Origin: Chondrus crispus
Taxonomy: Eukaryota; Rhodophyta; Florideophyceae; Gigartinales; Gigartinaceae
Direction of reading: 5' to 3'
Length of the DNA stretch: 64,000 nucleotides
Assembly (NCBI RefSeq): GCF_000350225.1
Contig: NW_005179159.1
Location: forward strand, 1 to 64,000
Shown: positions 20,006 to 31,600 of the stretch, in pieces
How positions within the stretch are numbered: the first letter of the stretch is position 1
How the letters are laid out: every line of letters starts with the position of its first letter
Made by a program: the position numbers and the translations under genes
The notes under the pieces: model-generated
Told to the model about the DNA's origin: nothing
The model's database searches: none
What the model saw: the letters and a program-made list of their open reading frames with translations, nothing else

Positions 20006-21250
20006 TCATTTCTCCACCGCACAGCACTTCTCCGAGCAAACGGCAACCATTTCTCGTGACTCGACGTTTACGTTTCTCACGACTTTGGCCCAGTCACATA
20101 GGTCATGCATTCCTACGCCGCATGCTTTGCACGAAAACGAAGTTTCCAATCCCGGAAAGCGACAACGCTTCTCCCCAATCTCGCAGAACATTCCTTCTTT
20201 CTCGTTTTCTTTGTCCGTTTCCTTTATTCCTCCCGGACTACTTCGCTCCAGTTTTCTTCGCTTGAAGGCTTGCTTTTGAACGGATGCGACTAACCTCCTT
20301 TTTGCCGCTCTGAAAATTTCCGAGTCATGTTCTAGCGCAATGTATTGGACACCTAAGTCCAAACATGCCAAACCCATGGACATGGAGCCTGCTCTAGGAC
20401 TATAACAGAGACCTGCAGGTTTGCACTACTGCTCGAGAATAGATACGCTGAGATCTTTTTCCATGTCTCTAACTTTAAGGTTGTTGCCTTGTTCACAGCA
20501 GAGGGGATTTCGGGATTGTTGTACGTTTGTCACACAGTTCACCCATGACGGAAGGGTTGAGCTTCTATATCCTTTAGCATATGAGTAGTGATGCTTTCGC
20601 CTGCGATCGCGCGATCTCCAGAATACCGCTGCGATGAATCCTGACTCTTGAGGGTGCTGCGATAATGTCTTTTTCTTGATTGTTGACGGATATTGTATGT
20701 AAAGCATGGGGTGCTTCATCGTTTCCATGCCCTCCGCACATACAATTGAAAAAAGCTTCGAGAATTGAATAAAATTGCACAAAATATAGCACACGCCGCT
20801 CTGTTTCATCGCCGTACCGCAGTGACGTAGAACCTGTTTCAGGCAGCCCTCATTGGATTCATCATCTTGTATAACAGTCATGACCATATCGGCTTTCCCT
20901 TGCACCATTTTCCATTCATCTTGTTGTGTCATGAAGTCTTCAGGTGTAGCCTGCACAATCTTCCACCCAACCGGTAATAATTGAGATGCCCCAATCAGTT
21001 GAGATGCCTTAATTAGTGACGCTGCCCCTGCAATTGATTCTACTGGTCTCTCATTGTTCTCTTCACAGTGCCCGTCTGCGTATTGAGTGTGCGATGAGGG
21101 GGATTCTTTGGCCGTAGAGCCCTCTTCTTCACTGTCTTTCGAGCTTCCATTCTCTGAAATATCTGGAGATGATAGTTCAGTGTCTGAATCATTCGTAGGT
21201 TGTTTATGTAAACCCAGGTGCTCACTGTTCTCTTGAGAAATTTGTTGCAT
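20006..21250 (-). pseudogene. beta-class DNA methyltransferase-like gene with Cys-rich tail, degenerate
   Basis: Reading leftward: an acidic Ser/Glu-rich N-part, then a central part with ADMVMTVIQ, where active enzymes have an Asp/Asn-Pro-Pro-Tyr/Phe motif, and GVCYILCNFIQ. It ends with GYRSSTLPSWVNCVTN. After an in-frame stop (20426) comes RAGSMSMGLACLDLG followed by YIALEHDSEIFRAAKRRL, a typical S-adenosylmethionine-binding motif I. The catalytic motif before motif I is the beta order of N4/N6 amino methyltransferases. A Cys/His-rich tail follows (CKACGVGMHDLC). The degraded catalytic motif and the stop suggest an inactive copy. The gene was probably carried by a transposon. Confidence 0.5.
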
Positions 21251-22193
21251 TTTTTCGGGCGATTTCTAAATGGTTCGTCCCATTCGGCACCAGGTTTCTG
21301 CAAGCAGTTTCAAGTGGTGGTATGATGTCCTTGCTGAACGCATGTTCCTGCATTTGGATGTCCAGCAGCTGCGTACAAGTCATTCTTTCTGCAATTGTGG
21401 TCATCTCATCAGGGAATTCGTCGCAGTCACAAAGGGTTTTGAATTTTTCAAGTTCTTTAATTGCTCGGCGTAATTGCACCAACTGTGTTGAAACATCTTT
21501 GGGGAGAAGCGCCTTCGGAGAAGGCAAGCAATCTTGATAGTACCTGATAAATCGTTTCATCAACATCAAAAATTCCTCTGGCGTCACTCTTTTGGGAATT
21601 GCTCGCAAATTTGCCAATGTGAACGCAGCTTGCAAGCCTCCATCATCATTGCACATGGAATCCCGTAAGTAGTCAACCGTAGGAATGGGAAACTTGCGAG
21701 CAACCCCCAAGATTTGGCGCTTGGTTTCAGTCTGTTTGCTCATAATCGTGTCATCCTGAACCCCTCTTGCAGTACTTGACACCAGGCGACGAGCAACTTC
21801 GGTCGCTGATAAACGTTTTTGTCACCTTTGGCTCAACCAGGAATTCAGCTCAACGTCGTATTCTTGGCAGCGTAGGAGTGTTGCGAGGAAAGAGAGCGTC
21901 ACACAGACAGAGTGAAGAGCATTTCTGGAAAGTCCATACGCAATCTCATCTTGAGCTGGCATCGACATTACCAATTCACCTTTCAACTTGAAATCTTTTA
22001 TCAAAAATCCGTCCTCCATTAGCTGTATCGCTACTCTTTTGCGGATGTGACCATCATAACAAAAGCAATACCCTCCAGCGAGTCCATCTGTCTCTTCTCT
22101 TATCACTGCTCGTGCCACTTCTGATGCCTTTTCAGGCGTGTAGAAATGTGGCTCTCTCTCAAAGAGTAGCTGTATTTCAGGAACAGTAGCCAC
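21222..22193 (-). pseudogene. upstream part of the same degenerate gene or element
   Basis: Two frames (22193-21822 and 21782-21222) share an overlapping reading at VARRLVSSTARG and look like one protein broken by a shift near 21800. I recognise no domain. The strand and spacing suggest it belongs with the methyltransferase-like sequence. A weaker frame continues at 22743-22495. Confidence 0.35.
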
Positions 22194-22906
22194 TCGACAT
22201 GATATGAGATAAGTGCTGATGTATGCATTTTGCAGAAAACCCTCTCTGACAATATCTTCATCTCGAGAACGAATTGGCCTGGAGTACCAGAGATTGACAA
22301 TTTTTCACGGATCGACGTCTTCAGTCACAATATCACTCGTACTATCACTTCCTGAAACCTTCATGACTGCAGGACTTTCTGCCTCGCATTAGTTGCAGGA
22401 TTTGATTATCCTAAAAGGCAATGCCGCGAGTCATCTGACTTAAGCAAAGGCTTCGGGAAATTGTTGCGACTGTTGTTTTTTGTAGGCATAAAAACTATCG
22501 TAAGCGAATGAGAGAATAAACACGGCTCATTCCGAAGATTTGAACATTGAGTTCAAACATTTGAACAAGTGGATCGAATGTGAGAGTTTCGGAAAGGGTT
22601 GGGGGGAGGCAGTTGATATAGATATCAGTTATCGTCCTGAACAAATTCCTGTCCGCTCTACCATGATTTCCCGTCTTTTGACGAAACATTTCCGTAGGAA
22701 TCGCAATATTAGCTTCGTAAAGGGAAACAGTTGTCACTTTCAAGGCATTTTCAGGCGTAGAAAAGGACTTCGATAAATTCTTCGAAGTGTAACCTTCAGA
22801 AAAAAAGGAAACACAACAGCAGAGGAATCTGATATAGATCCCTGACGTCTACTCTTTCGAAAACAAAACACAGTGAGCTGGGCTGCTGAAATTTTGCTTC
22901 CAGCCG

Positions 22907-23000
22907 AATACCAGTACAGGATAATATCCTGTACTGGTATTTGGCAAGAAGGTGCAGCCAAACGATTACATAATATGTAATCGTTTGGCTGCGCCTTCTT
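22907..23000. repeat. two adjacent hairpins with 1-nt loops
   Basis: Arms 22907-22923 and 22925-22941 (17 bp, perfect) are followed four bases later by arms 22946-22972 and 22974-23000 (27 bp, one mismatch). Each has a single A as its centre. They lie between the minus-strand methyltransferase debris and the plus-strand DUF7869-like gene. Confidence 0.9.
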
Positions 23001-23102
23001 AATTCCACACCGCAGTGCGTGCTTGCGCACCGTCCATACTTGCAGGTTTGTCATGACTATCTGAAGCGTTGAACCGGAGAGACATGCACATAGAGCGATA
23101 CC

Positions 23103-24346
23103 ATGACGACGCTAGACGACATTCCTCCCCTATCAAAAGTCCCAATCGCGCTCAATCGCAAAACAATGAAGTCGCGATTACAGAAGAGACGACGCCAATC
23201 TATCAAAAATATCAACAACTGGATGCCAAAACGCTGTTGCAAGCGTCTTTGCGTCTTCGAAGTCGGTACAGAAAAGTGTAGGGCAATGCGAGAGAATTTC
23301 CTGTCAATTTCTCGTGATGAAAGAAAGGCACGCCTCGCCGATCTAATCGTTCCGGACCCACAGTGCTCACGGCGATACTTCTACTGGGATGGATGGAAGG
23401 TTTGTTGGAGAATGGTGATTGACACTCTAGAAGTGTCAAGGACCATGATTGCCAATGTCCGGGAGCTACCTTCAGCGAACGCTTCCCACCTCCCCGGGAG
23501 AATGGGGGGATCAGATGGGAGCTCCACTAAAAAATCCTCGGCGATTTCATTCTTGCGAGCCTTGGCAGACGATCTCGGAGATTAAATGCCGCACAGCATC
23601 GAGCGGCACCTCCCATATGGAAATAAATACCTCGTTTACGTGCTGTTTCGAGAAAATGAAGGAATGTATGGCCGTCGAGCGTGCTCTTCTTCTCACTTTT
23701 ACGAAACTTGGAAGCGGTATGCCTCACATATCAAGTGTAGACGAAGACACGGATTTTCCGTTTGTGACATGTGCACAAGCTTTAAGGAGGGTCTGCTATT
23801 AATTGCTAGGAAAACAGGATATGAAAAATCTAGAGAAAAACTTAAGAAAGGATTCCGCGCACATCTGCAGCAAATCCACTCTGAGCGAGCTGAATATCGA
23901 CTCATTCAGTCAAAAGCAATTGACAGGCCCCAGGAAATTCTTTCTGTAATTATTGACGGGGCCGACCAGGCGAAGTTTGGACTACCGCGTTTTTACACGA
24001 CAACAAAAAGAGATACCGGTAAGGTTCTCAAGCAGAAGGTCACTGGTGTTTGCTATCACGGGGCACTTTCTGGACAGCATTTCGTTTGTTTTTTCACGTC
24101 AGCCGACAACATCCCCTCAGGTGCAAATCAGACAATTGATGCGCTATGTCGCTCCCTTTTTCTGTTGCGAGATGCGAAAAGAGCTCAAGGTATGAGTTGT
24201 TTTCCTAAAAAGCTGAATGTTCAGCTGGATAATACATCAAAAGACAACAAGAATCGCTTCTTTTTGCATTTTGTGATTACATGGTGCATAAAGGGCTCTT
24301 CAACGGCATTGTTGTTAACTTTCTACCGGTTGGGCACACACATGAA
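23103..24346 (+). pseudogene. DUF7869-like (putative DDE transposase) gene, truncated by Gypsy LTR
   Basis: ATG 23103 opens a frame that continues past a single TAA at 23583. A motif CDMCTSFK follows, then VIIDGADQAKFGLP, VQLDNTSKDNKNRF and, after a missing T in the run at 24261-24265, FLPVGHTHE. The Asp-Asp-Glu spacing and the GHTHE motif match proteins annotated as DUF7869, which I take to be transposase-like. The gene stops in the middle of the last motif because the Gypsy LTR begins at 24347. I could not find the lost end beyond the other LTR. Confidence 0.65.
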
Positions 24347-24938
24347 TGTAGTATAATCACCCCCAACGACGAGGGGGGTGAGTACTGACAGTTCGGAAAG
24401 ACCCCGATCGGCGGGAAGACAGAAGCACGGCCCACCCACGGTACCGAGCACGGGCTCGAGGTAGCGGTGGTAGAGCGGGATCGGGGAGGACGCGCGCACG
24501 CGCGAGCGGTTCTACGCCTCGACGCCCCGGAGCGGTACTGGGTGACGATCCAGTACCGACGGGCGGAGGCGGAGCCGGTCGTGGGCGTGCTACGCGCGTC
24601 CTCAACCCGCACGCGGTGCTGCTTCTAGGTAAAACGGACGGAAGTACCTAAAAGTAAGCGGGCGGACCAAGGTGGAGGATCCTTGACAAGTCCGTGCTTG
24701 TCGTCCTCCACCGCCGGCGGTCCGCTCATATTTAATGTACATCGTAGTCTATCATAACTCTACAGTAGTGCCGGTCTACCGACACTGTAGCGCTGTCAGC
24801 CGGCGGGGCTGACAGTCCACGTGTAGTACGCGTCCCGTACACGTGGAGGACACGTGTGTGCGCGCATGGCTGTAAGGCTCGTTGCCTTACTGTCCCTGAT
24901 CCAATCCTAATCTAATTTGCGTTTGGGGTTATACCACA
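24347..24938 (-). repeat. Gypsy 3' LTR
   Basis: This 592-bp LTR carries a hairpin at 24671-24712 with core GACAAG/CTTGTC on minus. The core is also present in the diverged solo LTR at 37424. Its left edge cuts the DUF7869-like gene. Confidence 0.93.
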
Positions 24939-24951
24939 TCACCCCCCCCTC
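24939..24951 (-). promoter_or_regulatory. Gypsy polypurine tract
   Basis: On minus it reads GAGGGGGGGGTGA, directly before the 3' LTR. It follows a small hairpin GTGAAC...GTTCAC. A nearly identical hairpin and purine tract sit at the pol stop (28621-28650). Confidence 0.75.
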
Positions 24952-27900
24952 AAGAGTGAACGTCCGCGTTCACTCCTGAGGCTTGCAGAACCTGTCCGTC
25001 CCACTCCCTGAACCCCGAGCAGATCCGACCTGGTATACGAATTTCCCCCCCCCTTTGCGCACTGTCCCACTTCGTCCTTGACAGCGCCATTTGGTCGTCC
25101 CCTCTCGCGTCACCGCCCGTGTCAGCATGGCCGACCCGCGGTCTATTCCTCTCCGGCAGTCACCCCCGGGCGTCGTGAAGCCAACTATGGCGGAGGCGGT
25201 GGCCGTCGGGACCCCGCCTTCGAGCGGGCTCGGACTCCCAAGTGCGTCATCCGGACCGCGTGGGGGTGGCGTCGTCCTGGCCCAAGCGGGTCCGCTCCCT
25301 CCGCCGGGTTTCCAGAAGTCCCGCTCGCGGTCCACGACCGTGTCCTTGGAACTGGTGGCCCCCGGTGAGGGGCCATCCAAGCCGGTCCTTTCGTTTCGCC
25401 CGGCTACCCCTTCCGTCTACCGTCAATGGGGAGGGCACGCCGCATGTCTTCATGCCTAGCCTCGCCGAACTGGACACCGAGACACCTCGGCATCCGGGGT
25501 ATTGTCCCCCGGATAAACATGCTTCGGGGTCTCGCGGGCCCTCGAACAATGCCAGTCGCTGACCGCGCGGTCCGGTCGTCAACCGCGCGGTGCCCTTCTT
25601 CCCTTACGTCGTCGAGGACGACACAGTAAACATTGCTTCCATCGTGACGCGTTTCTTCGAGTCTGTTCGTTGCTTCTAATTCCCCTTTGTCATCGGCGTG
25701 ACACAGCACGCCCGCCCGTGCTTTCCTCAAAGCGGAGGAGGAAGGGGCAATGGCAGATCGCGTTCCCCTCGTCCCTCTTCGCCATCCGGTAGCGAGGGCA
25801 GGGGCGCGCGCGAACTCATATTCTCCTTGAGGCCTCTCGCCATCGGTAGCGAGGGCCTAGCGCACAACGAACGCTCTTATCTATCACGTCCCTCGCCATT
25901 CGGGCTGAGGGCGCGCGGCGCAGCGAACGTCTGTCTTCACGTCCCGCCCCTTCGTCGTCCGGGGCGGAGCACGGCGCGTTGTCTTCGTCTTGCGCGTCCC
26001 TCACCGTTCGGGGCGAGGGCACGCGCGACGGTCGTCCTTTTTGAGGGCTCTCGCCGTCGGTGGCGAGGGCAGGGGCGCGCGAGGGCCCGTATGCTCCTTG
26101 AGGCCTCTCGCCGTCGGCGGCGAGGGCGTGCGCGGCGGGGTATGTCTGAGGTCCCCCACCCCTCGCCCTTCGGGGGCGAGGGCGCAGGGCCGAACGGAGG
26201 TCTTTACTTGTTGCGCGTCCCTCGCCACTCGAGGTGAGGGCGCGCGGCGCAGCGAACGTCTGTCTTCACGTCCCGCCCCTTCGTCGTCCGGGGCGGAGCA
26301 CGGCGCGTTGTCTTCGTCTCGCACGTCCCTCGCCCTTCGGGGCGAGGGCACGCGCGACGGTCGTCCTTCTTGAGGCCTCTCGCCGTCGGCGGCGAGGGCA
26401 GGGGCGCCCGACGACGCACGGCGACGTTCCTTATGTTTGGCGGCCCTCGCCGCCGATGGCGAGGGCACGGCTCGCGACCTTCGCGCTGCGGTGCGGCGGA
26501 AAAGTCCTCGCGCTCCGGCTTCTTGCCTGCGCGCGCTCCTCGCCATCGGGGCGAGGGCGTGAACGCGTGGACGTACTTATTCTTCTTTGCGCGTCGTCTG
26601 CCATCGGTGGCGGGGCGCTGCGCGTGCGCCGTACGTTTTCTTCTTCGCGCGACGTCCGCCATCGGTGGCAGGGCGCTGCGCGTGCGCCGTTCGTCTTCTT
26701 CTTCGCGCGACGTCCGCCATCGGTGGGAGGGCGCTGCGCGTGCGCCGTTCGTCTTTTTCGTCGCTCGCGCCTCTCGCCATCTGTGGTGGGAGCGCGAGCC
26801 CTCGGCAAATTTCTTTACCCAGCGCCCTTCGTTATCGGTTGCGAGGGCGCGTGCGGCGGTCCTCTTCCTTGGCGTCCCTCTCCGTCTGAGGCGAGGGCGC
26901 AGCGCGCGGGTACAGCACGAGGAATTCGTCTTCTCGCGCGGCGCCTCTCCTTATCTTTCGCGCCCCTCGCCTTCCGGGCGGCGGGTGCGCGAGCGCGTGG
27001 CATTCGCCTCCTTCAGCGCGCCCCCCTCGCCATCGGGGCGAGGGCACAAGCGCGCGGACTTCGTCTCCTTCAGCGCGCCCCCTCGCCATCGGGGCGAGGG
27101 CACAAGCGCGCGGCGTCGACGAACGTGCGCGGGGAGGGGGGGATATGAGATCGACGAAGAGCCCGAGGCCGTGTCGGACAGCCTGTTGGACATGTATTTG
27201 CGATCAGCCCGGGGACGCTCACGTCGCGGGGACCTCGTGCTTATGCCGGCCTTGTCGGCGCCGGGGGTTGTAGGCGGTGAGGGTGTACGAAGTGCAAAGT
27301 CGGTGTGTCGCGCGACATCCCTTCTTCCCCCTGACGACGGCTTCCTCTCCTTGTCTTTCGGTCGGACAAGGCGGACTCGAATCTCCGATATCCCAGCGAC
27401 GGCCCTGCCAGTCGCCTCACGAGCGGCAGCACACGTATCCCGTACCCGAAAAGGACGCCTTTCTCGATCCGTTGTAGTGAGCAACGCGACGTCGCGTTCG
27501 CATTCAGCCAGAGGAGATGATTTGTATCTTTCCCGTCATTGCGGGTCGAGCGTACGACACGCGCGCCGCCCCGTGCACGTGCGATCCGTGCTGCGCGTCT
27601 GGCCAAGGCGATTTTCACCACCCAAAATTTTTGATGTCCGGGTAGGATGCCTGTGTCGACGGCGTCGCTTTTCGGCGGCCGATCTCGTACGGTGCCGCCG
27701 GGAAGCTGCGCGTTCGGAGCGCGGCTTCGTTGGCGCCTCTGCGGGGTGTGTCTCCCCCGTGTGCTGGGCTGTCCGTCTGAAGGGTCGGGTCGGGGCATGC
27801 TGTGTCTCGCGTGCCAACGTGCGTACGTTCGCTCACGTGAGTTGCCCATTTCTTTCACTAATAAATTTCCGTTAATTTTCCCCGTTCCGGCGCTGGCATA

Positions 27901-28629
27901 TTGGCACCGAGTGAAAGGTGCGCTGTGCGGAATTGCCGCACTGTACGCCAAGAGTCCATATTTTTCCATTTTCTCACACCTCGACCGCCGGTGCTGCCGA
28001 GACCGGGTTGGGGATACGACAGTGTAATTTCTCCTTGCCCCAATTTTCGCGTATTAGCCGTTGGCGGAGTGGCTCGGTGTCGCATCCGGGACCCCTATCC
28101 TCGCGAGCCACAGTGACTCTCGGTCTCTACGCCCACGCGTTGCAGCTCTTCTCAGCAATTTGCAACTCCTTATCTTGCCTAGCTCCTCCTGCGTTCTGGG
28201 GCTGGTGTGCCGTATGGAGGCGATCGCCTCCCAGCCTCCAACTGCGTTACGAACCTCCAGCGTGGGATACGTTACGCGGTACCGCTTTCTTCAGCCATTG
28301 CGTCCTATCAAGCCAGGGACTCCCGTGATTCCGCTGGGGTTGCCTCAGTCGTCGGACCTCCCCTCGCCGCGGTGATCGGACTTAACGGAACGTCCGGTGA
28401 CCCTGTTCGGGGGGTGAGTGTCCGACCTTTCAGCTCCGGAAGGGGTATTCGACTTCCCTTCGAGCTCTGCGTCCTCGTATCGTCGTTCGCTGCGGGGTCG
28501 AGATCCTCGCTGGCAGTCCGTATTGCCTCGCCTTTACGTCGTCTGTCCTTGGGTTTCGGAAGTCAAATACGGCTTGACTTCTGTGCGGTCCTCACGTCAA
28601 CCGTAACGAAGCGGTTGAGGGCCCCCCTC
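24952..28629 (-). other. extra 3' region of the Gypsy element
   Basis: About 3.7 kb lies between pol and the 3' LTR. Long open frames on both strands (for example plus 26370-27875 and minus 27241-27969) come from high GC and tandem repeats and show no known domain. About 30 bp at its two borders are direct repeats (24943-24985 and 28621-28665), as if the segment had been inserted between two copies of the polypurine region. It may include a non-coding packaging or regulatory unit. Confidence 0.5.
25770..27110. repeat. array of about 23 GC hairpin units
   Basis: A motif of the form CCTCGCC, then 3-6 bases such as ATCGG, then GGCGAGGG recurs about every 50-65 bases across 1.3 kb. Some units occur as larger blocks (25951-26047 is closely repeated at 26276-26376). 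Stem bases vary, and several changes keep pairing through G-T. The array creates long false reading frames on both strands. Confidence 0.85.
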
Positions 28630-31600
28630 TCAAGCGTGAACATCCGCGTTCACGTCAGACGTGAGGTTCCTGCCGGTGCGTCTCCGGAGGCGTTGGGCGT
28701 AACGAGACACCAACTCCTCCGGAACGTGAGTCCGGGCGGTCCATGTGGGCGTGTCGTAATCCGCCCACTTGATGAGGAACTCGATAGTACCGTCCTCCAT
28801 GCCTCGATGCCGGAGTAATCGTTCCACGGCATACTGCGTGCCCTCGGTGACCTTGTCGGCAAGGTCACTTGGGGTTGTTGTACTCGCCCGTGGCGCGCCC
28901 GTCGGTGGCGGCGCGTACACGCAGCGGTCTGCGGAGACGCGCTCGGTGACACCATCACGATCGATCGTGATGGTTCGCCGGTCGTTGGCGAGTACCCGGT
29001 ATGGCCCGACGGCGGGCGACGCGAGTTTGTTAGACGTCTTTGCCCCATCAGTGGGGTTCAGGTAGACGTAATTACCTGGCTTGATACGTGCGTTGAGCCG
29101 TCTGACGCGCTTATCGAAGTCGCGCTTGTACCGAGCCTGCGTCCGGCGCAGGCTCCCGTACGCCTTCTGGATCGTGTCGTCCAACGTCTTGAGGAATTCA
29201 GCGCGCGCGTTGCCCCTATCGGACGGGGGCGCATCACCGTCGGCTCTACGTAGAGAGAACTCCGGCGGGGGTCGGCTGAGGACGAGCTCGAAGGGCGTGG
29301 TACTCGTCGTACGATGTACGTGGGAGTTGTACGCGTACGTGAGCGGCCCCACGTACACGTCCCAGTCGTCCTGATGTTCGCCGACGTAATTGCGTAACAT
29401 CGAAGCGATGGTCCGGTTGTATCGCTCGACCTGCCCGTTCGTCTGGGGGTGGTACGCCGAAGTGTACAAGTTCGTCACCCCCAGGACACGGCACGTGCTG
29501 TGGAAGAACTTCGCGTTAAACTGCGGTCCGTTATCCGACAGTAGCGAACGTGGGACACCGTATTTAAATACCCACGCGTCGCAGAACGCGACGGCTACCG
29601 TGTACGCGGTTACGGTCCGCAGTGCCACAACTTGAGTCAGCTTGGTGAAACGGTCCGTAATTACGAGAAGGAACCGTTTCCCTGCCTTCGTCTTGGGTAG
29701 CGGTCCCAAGATGTCGATGGCGAGGCTCTCAAGCGGCCGTGTTGCCGGAAACAACTTCAAACGGTTGAGGTGTTTCCGCAACTTAACACGGTTCATCGCG
29801 CATGTTCGGCACCCTCGCACCGTAGCTGCGACATCTGCAGCGAGATGGGGCCAGTAGTACTCGCGACGGAGCGCGAAGTACATACGGTTCTGGCCCGGGT
29901 GCCCCGCGATGGTTGGTGTGTGGCAGAGCTGGAGAAGCCGAGCCCGTAGCGTCCGTGGCACCACGACCTGCACGATGTCAGGGTCAAAGGGGTGTCTCCG
30001 TTTGAGCACCCCGTGGTGGTCCTCGAAGAACGCGGAGTCCCGGGACTCTGACTGTCGTGCCAGTACGGTCTGGCAGAAGTCATCCACGCGTTGCTCTTCG
30101 GCTATCTCCTCTAACGTAAGAGGGGCCGGAAGGTCGTCCTGCGGAGGGGCGACCGTGGAGGCGGGCGCGCCAACTTCGGGTTGTTCGGCGCGCTCGATGT
30201 CGACAGCGTCGAACTCGTCGTTCTCCTCCCAGAACGAGGTGGGTCCTTCAAGAGCGGGGGCCTCGTCGTCGCCCCTCGGCTCGTCGCGCGTACGGACGCG
30301 CGACGCTCTTCGCGATCCGGCTTGGTTCCTTGTTGTCACGAAGACATGGACGGCCTTGTGATCGCAGCTCGCGGTACAGACGTGGTCCGCGAGCTCGTCC
30401 GACATGTCACGGACGGTCGTACCCGCATCGAAGGTGGGAATGTCGTCATCCACTTCGACGACTGGGCGAGGGTCGTCAGTGACCCTTGGCGACACGAGGC
30501 GTGACAGGGCATCGGGCACCTGGTGCACGCGCCCGGGGCGGTACTGGATGGTGAAGTCGTATTCCGCCAACCGCAGTCGCCACCGGGTAAGCCTTCCGGA
30601 ACTCTCCGTGAGGGACATAAGCCATCGGAGGGCATCATGGTCCGTCCGGACGATGAACTTGGTACCTTCGATGTACGGCCGTAGTGTGCGGACGGCCCAC
30701 ACTACGGCAAAGCATTCGCGCTCCGTAGCGCTGTAGTTGCGCTCACTATCGGACAGTGAGTACGACCAATACCCCACGGGGCGCCAGTCGTTGGCGCCTT
30801 CGTGTTCCTGGAGCAACGTACAGCCCAGTTGATAGGCACTAGCATCCGTGTCGATCATGTACGGCCGACCGTACCGCGGCAATGCTAGGATCGGCGGGGA
30901 AATCATCCGATCCTTCAACGCTTCGAACGCTTGAAGTTGTAGCTCGGTCGGGTCGTCGAAGTTGGGGTCCGCGTCCTTGCGCGTCATGTCCGTTAATGGG
31001 CGCGCAATCTTCGCGAACCCCTTCACGAAGCGGCGGTAGACGTTGCACGCTCCGAGGTACGAGCGCACCTGCCTCAACGTCCTCGGAAAGGTGAACGTCT
31101 TGAAGGCGTCCGCCGCCGCTTCGGCGACGCTCAGCTTACCTGGGGAAATGACGTGCCCCAGGTAGTGCACCTTTGGTTGGAAGAAGCTACACTTCTTGAG
31201 CTTGAGGGAGATTCCGGCGCTCCTCAGCAAGCTCAAGACAGTGTCGAGATGCTTTGCGTGTTCTCCGTGCGTACGGGAGAACAAGATGACATCATCCAGG
31301 TAGACGAGGCATATCTGCCATCGGACGCCAGATAGGATGATGTCGAGGGCACGTTGGAAGGTGGCCGGTGCCCCTTTTAGCCCGAACGGCATACGCAAAT
31401 GGCGAAACGTTCCCATATGCGTAGTGAACGTGGTCTTGTCCCGGTCTTCCGGAGCGACGGGGATCTGCCAATAACCGGAATTGCAGTCCAACGTCGTAAA
31501 GACGGCTGCATCTCCGAGCGAATCGATGCAGTCGTCCATCCGGGGCAGCGGATACGAATCCGCTGCTGTCTTTGCGTTGAGACGCCGGTAGTCCACGCAG

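Noticed and set aside
26234..27875. Long plus-strand ORFs of 304 and 501 codons
   Set aside because: They follow the GC hairpin array, are equally open on the other strand, and consist of low-complexity Arg/Ser/Pro/Gly repeats. The array length is a multiple of three in places, which keeps frames open.
28055..28085. A-box-like GTTGGCGGAGTGGCTCGG on plus inside the Gypsy 3' region
   Set aside because: No B-box or cloverleaf follows; a chance match in GC-rich sequence.
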